From an uncultured Clostridia bacterium (GTDB lineage: Bacteria > Bacillota > Clostridia > Oscillospirales > Acutalibacteraceae), in contig CANQSG010000066.1 in assembly GCA_947626485.1 (NCBI GenBank), positions 1 through 9,872 on the forward strand: 9,872 nt of DNA, in the 5' to 3' direction. Within the stretch, counting starts at the first letter, position 1. Each line of letters opens with the position of its first letter. A model generated the notes under the pieces. That model worked only from the letters and a program-made list of their open reading frames with translations, made no database searches and was not told the DNA's origin. Of this stretch, positions 1 through 7,945 are shown piece by piece. A program made the position numbers and the translations under genes.

Positions 1-1
1 C

Positions 2-1063
2 ACGGTGCCGAAGCCGGTCGACCTGTCCGATTACAACACCCTGTCCTTCGATTTTTACATCACCGACCTGCAGGTCTACCGGCAATACTGGGCGGAAAGC
101 ATGGTCTTCCGGATGTTTGACGCGTCTGCTGGCACCGGCGTCCTCGCGGACAACGCCGCCGCGGCGTATTGGTGCATGCTGCCCGAAGACCTGCAACAGG
201 GCTGGAACACCCTGACCTTCGACATCAGCGCGCAGGCGGAAAAGGGCGCGTTAAGCGCGGTGCAGGCCTTCGTTTTGCAGCCCGCCAAAGCGCTGCCGGT
301 CGATCCGGTCACAAGCTCCGACAACTGCAACGGCGCGAGCAACTTCCACCAGAGCGGCAATGCGGCGGACAACACCTACGGCGACGCCGCGACCGTCGTG
401 ACCTATGTCGACGCCTTCCGCGTCTCGAAGGAGCGCACCACCTATTTCAGCTTCAAGCAGGCCGACCGCACCGCCAAAGCGCTCGACTGGCCGAACGGCT
501 ACGGCAACCTTTCGGCGTCGGCGCTGCACTATACGGCGCACGCTTCGGATTATGCCACGATGAACGTCACCTTTACCGGCAACGCCAGCGGCTGGGTGAA
601 CACCGCCGGTTATGTCACGGCGCGCCCCTTCGCCCTCGAAAACGGGCAGGTGCTCGACGTCGACCTCTATCTCTCCGAGCAATCGGCAGCCGCCTGGAAC
701 GAGAAATGGGCGTCCTCGAACGCCCGGCCGCTCTTCCGGTTCTATAACACCGCCGCCGGCGAGGCGAAGGACAAAAGTCAGGCCGACGCCATCGCCTGGC
801 TGCCCAAGGACGAGCTGAAGGCCGGTTGGAACACCTATCAGATCACGGTGCACACCGAGCACATGGGGGACACGAACCTCGCCGTCGGCCGCGGCAAGCT
901 CGACGCCATCGACGAAATGACCTTCAGCCCGGTCAGCGAGACCGCGCTTTACTGGTCGTATTTCACCTCCGACACGCCCACGGGGCAGGCGGAACCGACC
1001 AACGTCCCCGCCGACGCAAAACCGGTCGAATTTGTCCTCGACAACATCCGTCCCCACGTCGAG
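2..1063 (+). repeat. Paralogous block, copy 1 (two CBM-like modules)
   Basis: The encoded residues align almost without gaps to those of 6400-7440. Over the second module (from ATVVTYVD to the DNIRPH motif) a hand count gives roughly 73% amino-acid identity; the first module is lower. Several stretches are also nearly identical in DNA, for example around the RVSKERTTYF and ENGQVLDVD codons. The similarity stops at DNIRPH, where this copy passes into an FN3 domain and the other into a pre-dockerin segment. This indicates duplication of a two-module cassette. Confidence 0.85.
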
Positions 1064-4000
1064 ACCGGCCCGGTTTACGACCTGCTGCCGCCCGCCTTCT
1101 CCGGCGGCATGGAGCTCGCCGCCCGCAGCGACACGACCCTGACCTTCCGCTGGCCGCTCGCCGAGGATCGCGGCACCCCGTCGGATGAAATTCGCTATCG
1201 GCTCTATGTCGACCCCGCGCCGATCGACGAAGCCCGCATCGCCGACCTGCCCGTCGCCGCTTCCGGCGTCGGGGTGGGGCGGTTGACCGCCGACGGACTG
1301 GCGCCCGGCACAACGTATTACGCCGCGGTCTGCGCCGTCGACAGCTCCGAGCGCGAAACGTCCCTGTTCTGCGCCCGCACGGCGACGACCCTCGAAAAAA
1401 CCGGGTACGAGGTCCCCGTCTTCTCGGCGGAGTCGACCGAATTCGAAATGCTCAACCCGACCCTCTCGGGTTACGACCCCGTCTATACCGACGAATTCTT
1501 TACCGAGGGCGCCGGCAGCGTCAAGCGCCAACTCGGGCAGCGCGCGATTTACCTCAACCTGACGACCCTCTCGCGCCGGGGCGCCCCCGTCGACGCGACG
1601 GGCTGCAACGTCCTGAAGCTCGATTTTTACATTTCCGAAAGCGATTTCGCGACCTATCAGAAATACTGGGAGGGCAACCTGCACTTCCTCCTGAGCAGCG
1701 ACGCCGGGAGCATCGGCAACGGCCCGGCGACGACCGAGCACTATCTTCGCATGCCGCTGCCCGCCGGCTTGCAGGCCGGCTGGAACACGCTGGAATTCGG
1801 CCTTGACGGCACGGCGATCAACCTTTCGACGCTCTACACGCTGCGGCTGAGCACCGCGTCTTACTGGACGAACGGCGGCGGCTATCAGCCCGCCGACGCC
1901 GACTGCAACGTCACCGTCGCCATCGACAACGTCCGCGCCGCGACCGTCGGCGTCGAGGACGACCACATCCCGCCCGTCTTCTCGGCAGGCAAAATTTCGG
2001 CGTCCGGGCGGGGCGGCGACTCCTTGCGCATCACCTGGCCCGCCGCCGTCGACAGCATTTCGCCCGCCGACGCGATCCGGTATGAAATTTACGCCGACAA
2101 GGCGCCCATCACCGCCGAGACCGTCGGCGCCCTGACCGCCGCGACCGACGTCACCGGCGCGACCGAGATCACGGTGCCGAACCTGACCCCCGCGACCGAT
2201 TATTATTTCGCCGTGCGCGCTGTCGACCAGGCGGGCAACGAGGTCTGGCTCTTCGCCGACGCGCCCCTGCGCACCCTCGACAGCGTCGACGCGGTCTACA
2301 CCCCGATCTTCTTCTGCGAGCCGAACGACGACGAGGCCGCCGCCCCGACCGGCACCGGCGACGACCCCGCCTACGACACCGCGAACTTCACCGAGGGCAG
2401 CGGCAGCGTCTGGCACACCCTGCGCGACCGCGCGACCTACCTGAACGCCATGGCGATCTACCGCAAGAATACGCCGGTCGACGCCACGGGCTGCAACGTC
2501 CTGCGCTTCGATTTCTACATCGACGACATCGACGTCTTTAACCAATACTGGCGCGGCCACCTCTACGCGCTGCTCAGCAGCGATTCCCGCAGCGTCGGCA
2601 ACGCGGGCGCTTCGGACAACACCGACCTGCCCTGCAACTCCTACACCATCAGCGGCGACCTGCACCAGGGCTGGAACGAGCTGGAATTCAAGCTGCTCGC
2701 CGGCGACGTCGACATCTCCTCGATCTGGACGCTGCGCATCTCCACCGCCCCGGTCTTCTCCAACGCGTCGGCGAAGGGCTACAACCCGAACACCCCCGAC
2801 TGCGTGCTGCGCATCGCGGTCGACAACGTCCGCGCCGAAAAGGTCGACGCCACCGCCGACCGCCACAAGCCCGTCTTCTCCGCCTCGCGCGTCAAGCCGA
2901 CCGGCATCACCGCCACGAGCGTCACGCTGACCTACCCCGTCGGGCAGGATTCCGTGACCGACGAGGATCTGCTGCGCTACGATCTCTACGCCGATACAAA
3001 GCCCATCACCGCCGAGACCGTCGAGGGGTTGCAGCCCCGCGCTTCGGCGACCGGCACGACGACCGCGACCGTCACCGGCCTGCAAAAGGACACGGAATAT
3101 TATTTCGCCGTCTGCGTGCGCGACGAAGCGGGCAACCGCGACTTCCTGCCCTACGCCGAGCCGGTCAAGACCGCTGCGGCGAGCGACGCGCTCTGGCGCC
3201 TGATCACCGACTGCGACAGCGACGCGCCGGGCGAGATCATCACCCCGAACTACGTCCCGCGCAACCCCGCTTACAGCACGACGCTGAAAATGGAGGGCAC
3301 CTCCGCGGCGACCAAGCTGCTGGGCGACGGCGGGCTTTGGTACAACATCGTCGGGGTCGACCTCGCCGAGCCGACCGACTTCACCGGCATCACCCGCATC
3401 AATTTCAACCTCTACATCGGCTCTCTCGAGCAGTATGAAAAATACTGGAAGGGCGGCCTCTACTTCGTCGTGCGCGACGCCGACAACAGCACCGCCGCCG
3501 TGCCGATCCCCGCGACCCTGTCTGAGGGCTGGAACGAGCTTTACCTCTCGCTGTATCAGACCGAGATCGACCTGACGACCATCGCCGCAGTGCGCATTTC
3601 GACGCTCGGCAGCTGGCGTTCCGACGGCACGAATATGGAGGCCGTGGAGGGCGAAAACCACGAACTGCAAATCGCCCTCGACTACGTCACCGGCGTGTAT
3701 GACGCCGCCATGATCCCGAAGCAGCTGCCCTCCCACCCCGACGAAAAAGCGGTCTACATCGCCGACTGCGACAACCTCGAGGACGACGGCACCTGGAACA
3801 ACGGCGTCACCATCGACGCCTTCACCAAGACCGAGGGCGCCGGCGCCGCGCAGCAGACTCTGCGCGATACGATGCTGCGCGCCAACGCCTTCCAGTTCAC
3901 GGTCAACGAACCGCTCGACCTGTCAAACGGCGAACAGCTCCGCTTCGACCTCTACGTTTCCGACGCCGCCCTGCTGCGGCAGCGCGCGATGATGCGCGTC

Positions 4001-4546
4001 GTGCTCGGCAACACGCTCAGCGCTGTCGAGCCGTGGGCGAACTGGGATTTGAGCGCGGTGCTCGCGAACCTCAAAGACGGCTGGAATTCGATTTCGCTGC
4101 CCGTTTCCGCCGCCGCCGTCTCGTCGGATTTCGACTGGGAAAACGTCGTGCTCTTCCGCCTGTTCTGCGACACCGCCTCCTTCACCGGCGAAGAGACCGT
4201 CGACCTCTGGCTCGACAACGTCCGCATGTACGGCGAACACATGAACTTCTCCCAGCGCAAGGACGAACCGACCCCGGCGCCGCTGCCGCCCGTCGATACG
4301 ACGCCCGACGTCTCGCCCGAGGTCTTCGATCCGGGCTTCGACGCCCCCGCCCTCGACGAGCCCGGCGAGGGTCCGACCTGGCAGGCGGGCACGCCCGGCG
4401 AGGTCACCACGACCCAGACCTACCTGCATTATAAAGGCTATCCGTTCTATATCTGGATCCTCGCGGCAGGCGTTCCGCTGCTCTGCGGCGGCGCGGTGCT
4501 GCTGACCTGGCTGCTCACCAAACGCGGAAAGAAGCGCCCGCAATAG
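2..4546 (+). CDS. Membrane-anchored multidomain surface protein, CBM-like modules plus FN3 repeats (5' partial)
   Basis: The reading frame is open at the left edge and enters in the middle of a module, so the true start lies outside the window; the GTG at position 5 is not a real start. Counting from the first complete codon, the visible order is: jelly-roll CBM-like modules at about 1-145 (incomplete) and 146-354; FN3 at 358-465; CBM-like 470-650; FN3 652-762; CBM-like 768-948; FN3 950-1060; CBM-like 1064-1235 and 1250-1413; an acidic, proline-rich linker 1414-1476; one hydrophobic helix about 1483-1506; and a basic tail KRGKKRPQ. The helix plus positive tail implies a type I membrane protein with a large extracellular part. 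The modules share a DLSxYxxLxFDxYI strand, a YxxYW motif, a GWN turn and a closing VDNVR strand, as in CBM4/9/11-like beta-sandwiches. FN3 identity rests on the YxVxAxDxxGN-type C-terminal strand. No catalytic domain is seen. The likely role is glycan binding at the cell surface; the ligand is unknown. Confidence 0.9.
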   Translation, partial: TVPKPVDLSDYNTLSFDFYITDLQVYRQYWAESMVFRMFDASAGTGVLADNAAAAYWCMLPEDLQQGWNTLTFDISAQAEKGALSAVQAFVLQPAKALPVDPVTSSDNCNGASNFHQSGNAADNTYGDAATVVTYVDAFRVSKERTTYFSFKQADRTAKALDWPNGYGNLSASALHYTAHASDYATMNVTFTGNASGWVNTAGYVTARPFALENGQVLDVDLYLSEQSAAAWNEKWASSNARPLFRFYNTAAGEAKDKSQADAIAWLPKDELKAGWNTYQITVHTEHMGDTNLAVGRGKLDAIDEMTFSPVSETALYWSYFTSDTPTGQAEPTNVPADAKPVEFVLDNIRPHVETGPVYDLLPPAFSGGMELAARSDTTLTFRWPLAEDRGTPSDEIRYRLYVDPAPIDEARIADLPVAASGVGVGRLTADGLAPGTTYYAAVCAVDSSERETSLFCARTATTLEKTGYEVPVFSAESTEFEMLNPTLSGYDPVYTDEFFTEGAGSVKRQLGQRAIYLNLTTLSRRGAPVDATGCNVLKLDFYISESDFATYQKYWEGNLHFLLSSDAGSIGNGPATTEHYLRMPLPAGLQAGWNTLEFGLDGTAINLSTLYTLRLSTASYWTNGGGYQPADADCNVTVAIDNVRAATVGVEDDHIPPVFSAGKISASGRGGDSLRITWPAAVDSISPADAIRYEIYADKAPITAETVGALTAATDVTGATEITVPNLTPATDYYFAVRAVDQAGNEVWLFADAPLRTLDSVDAVYTPIFFCEPNDDEAAAPTGTGDDPAYDTANFTEGSGSVWHTLRDRATYLNAMAIYRKNTPVDATGCNVLRFDFYIDDIDVFNQYWRGHLYALLSSDSRSVGNAGASDNTDLPCNSYTISGDLHQGWNELEFKLLAGDVDISSIWTLRISTAPVFSNASAKGYNPNTPDCVLRIAVDNVRAEKVDATADRHKPVFSASRVKPTGITATSVTLTYPVGQDSVTDEDLLRYDLYADTKPITAETVEGLQPRASATGTTTATVTGLQKDTEYYFAVCVRDEAGNRDFLPYAEPVKTAAASDALWRLITDCDSDAPGEIITPNYVPRNPAYSTTLKMEGTSAATKLLGDGGLWYNIVGVDLAEPTDFTGITRINFNLYIGSLEQYEKYWKGGLYFVVRDADNSTAAVPIPATLSEGWNELYLSLYQTEIDLTTIAAVRISTLGSWRSDGTNMEAVEGENHELQIALDYVTGVYDAAMIPKQLPSHPDEKAVYIADCDNLEDDGTWNNGVTIDAFTKTEGAGAAQQTLRDTMLRANAFQFTVNEPLDLSNGEQLRFDLYVSDAALLRQRAMMRVVLGNTLSAVEPWANWDLSAVLANLKDGWNSISLPVSAAAVSSDFDWENVVLFRLFCDTASFTGEETVDLWLDNVRMYGEHMNFSQRKDEPTPAPLPPVDTTPDVSPEVFDPGFDAPALDEPGEGPTWQAGTPGEVTTTQTYLHYKGYPFYIWILAAGVPLLCGGAVLLTWLLTKRGKKRPQ
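1418..3190 (+). repeat. Tandem composite repeat, about 888 nt per unit (CBM-like module + FN3)
   Basis: Two successive units each encode a CBM-like module followed by an FN3 domain. Equivalent codons, such as the Phe opening the first strand at 1421 and 2309, lie 888 nt apart, and a third module begins in the same phase near 3200 but has no FN3 after it. Recurring landmarks are PVDATGCNVL, YW in the middle, GWNxLEF, VDNVRA and, in the FN3 part, PITAETV. The preceding module-FN3 pair (about 437-1395) has the same order but is more diverged, so the array probably grew by unequal duplication of the pair. Confidence 0.8.
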
Positions 4547-4574
4547 CGGACGGCTTTCCCGGTGACAATATAAA

Positions 4575-4579
4575 AGGAG
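4575..4579 (+). promoter_or_regulatory. Ribosome binding site deciding the start of the GH-A gene
   Basis: AGGAG lies 10 nt before the ATG at 4590. A GTG at 4581 in the same frame would leave only 1 nt of spacing, so ATG 4590 is the better start and the protein is 290 residues long. Confidence 0.8.
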
Positions 4580-4589
4580 TGTGGAAAAC

Positions 4590-5462
4590 ATGAAATACCA
4601 ACAAGATGAAACCTTCCGCGTCGGCGTCTCGGCGCACTGCCCCTCGCACGGCTTGTGCAACGGCTACCCGCACAAATACCTGCGCGAACACGTCCGGCTG
4701 GCGGCGGAGCTCGGCGTCAAGCTCTACCGCGTGGACCTCGGCGGCCCCGACGACGAGGCCTGGTTCGACGAGCTCGTTCCGGCGCTCGAGGAGAAGGGCA
4801 TCGCGCTGATGGTGAACGTCGGCACCAACCTCGAATACGTCCGCAAGATCGCCGAGCGCTATCGCGGCCGCATCGCCTATTACCAGATGCGCAACGAGAT
4901 CGACTGCGAGTGCATTAAAAAGAACGGCCCCAACGGCGCGGGAGACGGCAAGGTTTTAAGCGATTACGACATCCCGCTGCTCGACAAGGCGGTCGCCGAC
5001 GTCAAGGGCATTTCCGCCGTCCTGCGCGAGGCCGACCCGGCGGCGAAAACCGTCGTCAACGGCACCTGGGTGCATTACGGCATGATCCAATACCTCCTCG
5101 ACCACGGCGCCGATTTCGACGTTCTCGGCTGGGACTGGTATTCCAACATGGATCATTACGGCATCGACCTGCTGCTCGAGGAATTGCAGCGCTTCGGAAA
5201 GGACATCATCTTCTGCGAGACCAACATCTGGCCGCTGACGCATGAGGAGCCCGACCGCGCCCCCTGGATCGCCGCCCTGCTCGAAAAGCTCTATCATCAT
5301 CCCTCGGGACGGGTGCGCGGCGTCGTGATCTACGAATTCCTCGACGAGCCCCGCCACCCCGTCAAGCGGGAGGGCACCTTCGGCATCGTCCGCGTCGAGA
5401 ACGACGGCAAGCCCGTCGGCGTCAAGGACGCCTATAAAATGCTGCAATCCATGCTGCTTTGA
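4590..5462 (+). CDS. Clan GH-A TIM-barrel glycoside hydrolase-like protein, family unassigned
   Basis: This 290-residue protein has the layout of a bare (beta/alpha)8 barrel. KLYRVDL fits an early strand. YYQMRNEID carries the Asn102-Glu103 pair expected of the acid/base at the end of strand 4 in clan GH-A. FDVLGWDWYS fits strand 6, and IIFCETNIW places Glu210 as the likely nucleophile on strand 7. The spacing of the two glutamates (about 107 residues) suits a retaining GH-A enzyme, so hydrolysis of a beta-glycoside or alpha-L-arabinoside-type bond is plausible. The tail LLL is followed directly by the stop. There is no signal peptide or membrane segment, so it is expected in the cytoplasm. 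Its style recalls GH53, GH39 or GH5 relatives, but I cannot assign a family, and 290 residues is short for GH39. It lies between the two CBM-like surface proteins, 43 nt after the first, and is probably co-transcribed with them. The fold call is fairly secure; the substrate is unknown. Confidence 0.8.
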   Translation: MKYQQDETFRVGVSAHCPSHGLCNGYPHKYLREHVRLAAELGVKLYRVDLGGPDDEAWFDELVPALEEKGIALMVNVGTNLEYVRKIAERYRGRIAYYQMRNEIDCECIKKNGPNGAGDGKVLSDYDIPLLDKAVADVKGISAVLREADPAAKTVVNGTWVHYGMIQYLLDHGADFDVLGWDWYSNMDHYGIDLLLEELQRFGKDIIFCETNIWPLTHEEPDRAPWIAALLEKLYHHPSGRVRGVVIYEFLDEPRHPVKREGTFGIVRVENDGKPVGVKDAYKMLQSMLL

Positions 5463-5490
5463 TCTCGCGCGTTTGCCGTGATAAAAAATA

Positions 5491-5510
5491 AACCGGCGGT
5501 TTCGCCGGTT
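5491..5510 (+). other. Intergenic hairpin upstream of the dockerin gene
   Basis: A perfect 8-bp inverted repeat (AACCGGCG / CGCCGGTT) has a GTTT loop. It is preceded by an A-rich run (ATAAAAAATAA) and followed by CGGAAAGG with no T-run, so on the plus strand it is not a standard intrinsic terminator. Read on the minus strand it would have a U-rich tail. It sits just before the ribosome binding site of the next gene and may mark an mRNA processing or stability boundary inside the operon. Confidence 0.65.
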
Positions 5511-5529
5511 CGGAAAGGTAGGATCTTTC

Positions 5530-7893
5530 ATGAAACTTGCAAAATCACTCGGCGCGCTGCTGCTGGCGGTCGCGCTGCTCGCCGGCTTCTGCCTGCCGGG
5601 CGCCCTGCCGCTGCGCGCCGCCGCGGCGTCCGACGAGCTGCTGCTCTGGGGCTTTGAGAACGACGAGATGCAGCTCGGGACAAACCTGTTCCCGCGCGGC
5701 ACGGGCGTCGACCCCGCATTTTCGACGGAGCAGTTCACACAGGGGGCGGGCGCGCTGAAAAAGCCGCTGATCCAGCAGGGCGTTTACCCCAACATGTTCC
5801 GGCTCAACCGTTCCGCCCCCGCCGATTTAAGCGAATACAAGGCGATCCACATCGACCTGTATATCAGCGACATCGGCGTCTGGAACGCCTACTGGAAGAA
5901 TTACACCGTGCTGCAGTTCCATGAGCAGCAGCTGGTGCAGGGCGACAACCGCACGAAGGCCGCGTCGCTTTCCGTCGCCCTGAGCGCCTACGACCTCGCG
6001 CAGGGCTGGAACACGCTGGAGATCGACGTTTCCACCGTCCCGATGACCGCCCTGCAGGCCATCGCCCTGTCGAACAACGACCCGAACCACTCCGGCAGCT
6101 TCTCGACCGATGTCTACGCGTCGAACAACAGCAACTACAACCCCTTCACCGACGACGCGAAAATGAACCTTTATGTCGACAACTGCGTCGCGGTCAAGAC
6201 CCCGGATGAGCTCGTCATCGGCAGCTGCGACAACGGCACCGGCGAGAGCATCGGCGTGACCGGCGTCCCGTTCAGCCCGGCCTATCAGACCGCCGTCGCC
6301 ACCAAGTCGCAGGGCAAGTCGAGCCTGTATTATCAGCTCGGCGGGCACTGGAACTCTGCTGCCAACGCGCGCGGCCCCTGGCCGAACCATCTGCGCGTCA
6401 CGCTGCCGCAGGCGGTCGACCTGAGCGAGTACAACACCCTGCGCTTCGACATTTACATCTCGGACATCGAGACCTATCGCACCTACTGGGCGGATATTAT
6501 GGCGTTCCGGCTGTTCGATCGGGGACTTGCCAATCAGGTCGCCTCGAAATACTGGTGCATGATGCCGGGCGACCTGAAGCAGGGCTGGAACACGGTGACC
6601 TTCGACATCAGCGCGGCGGCGGACAAAGGGGAGCTGACCGCGATCAACATCATCAACCTGCAGCCCGCCATCAGCGCGCCGTCCGGTTCCGTGACCGATG
6701 CAAACAGCCATAACGCCGCGAGCTGCTTTATCGAGAACGGCACGCTGCCGGACTACACCTACGGCGACGCCGCCACCGTCGTGACCTACGTCGACAATTT
6801 CCGCGTCTCGAAGGAGCGCACGACCTATTTCAACTTCCGCCAGACCGACCGCACCGATAAAAAGCTGGAATTCCCGAACGGCTACGGCACTTTTGCTTCG
6901 ACGTCGCTTCGTTATGACGCGCAGGCGTCGGATTATTCCACGCTGCACATGACCTTTACCGGCAACGGCGGCGGCTGGGCGAACACCACCGGCTACGTCA
7001 CGCAGCGCCCCTTCGCCCTTCAAAACGGGCAGGTGCTCGACGTCGACGTCTATCTGTCCGAGGAATCCGCCGCGAACTGGAACGACAAATGGGTCACGTC
7101 GGACGCTCGGCCGATCTTCCGGTTCTATAACACCTCGGCGGGCGAGGGGAAAAACTATACCCAGAGCGACGCCATCGCCTGGCTGCCGAAGGATCAGCTG
7201 AAGGCCGGCTGGAACACCTATCAAATCACGATCCACACCGAGCACCTGGGCGACAGCGCGCAGGCGGTCGGTCGCGGCAGCCTCGACGCCATCGACGAGC
7301 TGACCTTCTGCCCGGCGAGAGAGGGCGCGCTCTATTGGTCGTACTTCACCGATGCGGACGGCAACTGCCGCCCGACGACCGTCCCCGCCGACGCGAAGCC
7401 GGTGGAATTCGTCATCGACAACATCCGGCCGCACGAGGAGGCGCGCGCCACCGGCTCGAGCAGCTGGCGCCCGCTCAACGGGCAGAAGGACGCCTACGTC
7501 TGCTTCGCCCCGACGCGGCTGAGCAACACGCTGAAGCTCAACTACGCCGAGGACGCCGTGCGCCAGCTGCGGCTCGAACGCAGCTTCGCGGTCTTTTCGA
7601 AGGACGGCGGCGTGCTGAAGGGTCAGGTCGCCGTCGGCACCGGCGCGCAGCTTGACGTCTATAACGAGTACGGCGACCCGCTCGCCGAAAAGCAGACCGT
7701 CGTCCTGCTCGGCGATCTGAACGGCGACGCGACGATCACGCTCGTCGACGTGAAGTCCGCGCGCGGCGCCATTCTCGGCACCTCGCCGCTCTCCGGCGCC
7801 GCCGAGCAGGCAGCCGACTTCAACCGCAGCGAGGCGGTCGACATCCTCGACCTCGTGCAGATCAACCTGCGCAGCGCGGCGATCAACCCGTGA
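5530..7893 (+). CDS. Secreted non-catalytic dockerin protein with three CBM-like modules
   Basis: The 787-residue protein starts at an ATG with AGGTAGGA-type sequence 6 nt upstream. Residues 1-33 form a signal peptide: MKLAK, a Leu/Ala-rich core, then RAAAA before SDE. Cys21 follows Phe, so there is no lipobox. CBM-like modules lie at about 36-224, 227-431 and 432-638; they carry the YW or WxxKW, GWN and VDN(F/C/I) landmarks also found in the large protein at the left edge. A segment at about 640-727 (VLKGQVAVGTGAQL...) resembles the small beta domain that often precedes dockerins in Clostridia. The C-terminus, about 727-785, is a type I dockerin with two calcium loops: Asp729/Asn731/Asp733/Asp740 and Asp763/Asn765/Ser767/Asp774. 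No glycosidase motif is seen. The likely role is a soluble glycan-binding subunit that docks onto a cohesin scaffold at the cell surface; the cohesin partner is not in the window. Export and dockerin are firm; the ligand is unknown. Confidence 0.92.
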   Translation: MKLAKSLGALLLAVALLAGFCLPGALPLRAAAASDELLLWGFENDEMQLGTNLFPRGTGVDPAFSTEQFTQGAGALKKPLIQQGVYPNMFRLNRSAPADLSEYKAIHIDLYISDIGVWNAYWKNYTVLQFHEQQLVQGDNRTKAASLSVALSAYDLAQGWNTLEIDVSTVPMTALQAIALSNNDPNHSGSFSTDVYASNNSNYNPFTDDAKMNLYVDNCVAVKTPDELVIGSCDNGTGESIGVTGVPFSPAYQTAVATKSQGKSSLYYQLGGHWNSAANARGPWPNHLRVTLPQAVDLSEYNTLRFDIYISDIETYRTYWADIMAFRLFDRGLANQVASKYWCMMPGDLKQGWNTVTFDISAAADKGELTAINIINLQPAISAPSGSVTDANSHNAASCFIENGTLPDYTYGDAATVVTYVDNFRVSKERTTYFNFRQTDRTDKKLEFPNGYGTFASTSLRYDAQASDYSTLHMTFTGNGGGWANTTGYVTQRPFALQNGQVLDVDVYLSEESAANWNDKWVTSDARPIFRFYNTSAGEGKNYTQSDAIAWLPKDQLKAGWNTYQITIHTEHLGDSAQAVGRGSLDAIDELTFCPAREGALYWSYFTDADGNCRPTTVPADAKPVEFVIDNIRPHEEARATGSSSWRPLNGQKDAYVCFAPTRLSNTLKLNYAEDAVRQLRLERSFAVFSKDGGVLKGQVAVGTGAQLDVYNEYGDPLAEKQTVVLLGDLNGDATITLVDVKSARGAILGTSPLSGAAEQAADFNRSEAVDILDLVQINLRSAAINP
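6400..7440 (+). repeat. Paralogous block, copy 2 (two CBM-like modules)
   Basis: This is the partner of 2-1063: it encodes the second half of module 2 and all of module 3 of the dockerin protein. It is 21 nt shorter than copy 1, mostly from small losses in the loop after the YW motif and before the final VPADAKP strand. Shared stretches include YWCM, GWNT, DAATVVTYVD, RVSKERTTYF, GQVLDVD, DAIAWLPKD and VPADAKPVEF. Confidence 0.85.
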
Positions 7894-7916
7894 CCGCCCG
7901 CAAATAAAACAAAAAC

Positions 7917-7945
7917 AGCGCCCGGCGTTTCGCGCGTCGGGCGCT
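7917..7945 (+). other. Intergenic hairpin after the dockerin gene (possible weak terminator)
   Basis: An 11-bp stem (AGCGCCCGGCG / CGTCGGGCGCT, one G-U pair) has a 7-nt loop and begins 24 nt after the stop codon. It is preceded by an A-rich run (AAATAAAACAAAAAC) but followed by only TCTG, so plus-strand termination would be inefficient and read-through into the fucosidase gene is likely. The architecture copies the hairpin at 5491-5510. A second, small 5-bp hairpin (CCGGG / CCCGG) follows at 7950-7963, just before the ribosome binding site. Confidence 0.6.

Noticed and set aside
251..3736. Antisense ORF of 1161 codons
   Set aside because: It is codon-aligned with the sense gene, so it stays open only because TTA, CTA and TCA codons are absent from the GC-rich sense frame. 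Its translation is Gly/Arg/Val/Asp-rich with no domain.
2..4240. The modules of the large protein being cohesins that hold the dockerin protein
   Set aside because: The same modules occur in the dockerin protein itself, and the VDNxR/GWN pattern is that of CBM-like sandwiches, not cohesins.
4538..4549. CCGC-AATA-GCGG hairpin over the stop of the first gene
   Set aside because: Only 4 bp with no T-run; expected by chance at this GC content.
4569..4574. TATAAA as a -10 box in the gap before the GH-A gene
   Set aside because: It touches the ribosome binding site, has no convincing -35, and a start from it would leave the message without a Shine-Dalgarno sequence.
4581..4589. GTG start for the GH-A gene
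   Set aside because: It lies 1 nt after AGGAG, too close to be used; the ATG at 4590 has workable spacing.
5590..5595. Possible lipoprotein Cys in the signal peptide of the dockerin protein
   Set aside because: The residue before Cys21 is Phe, which breaks the lipobox; an Ala-rich cleavage site follows further on.
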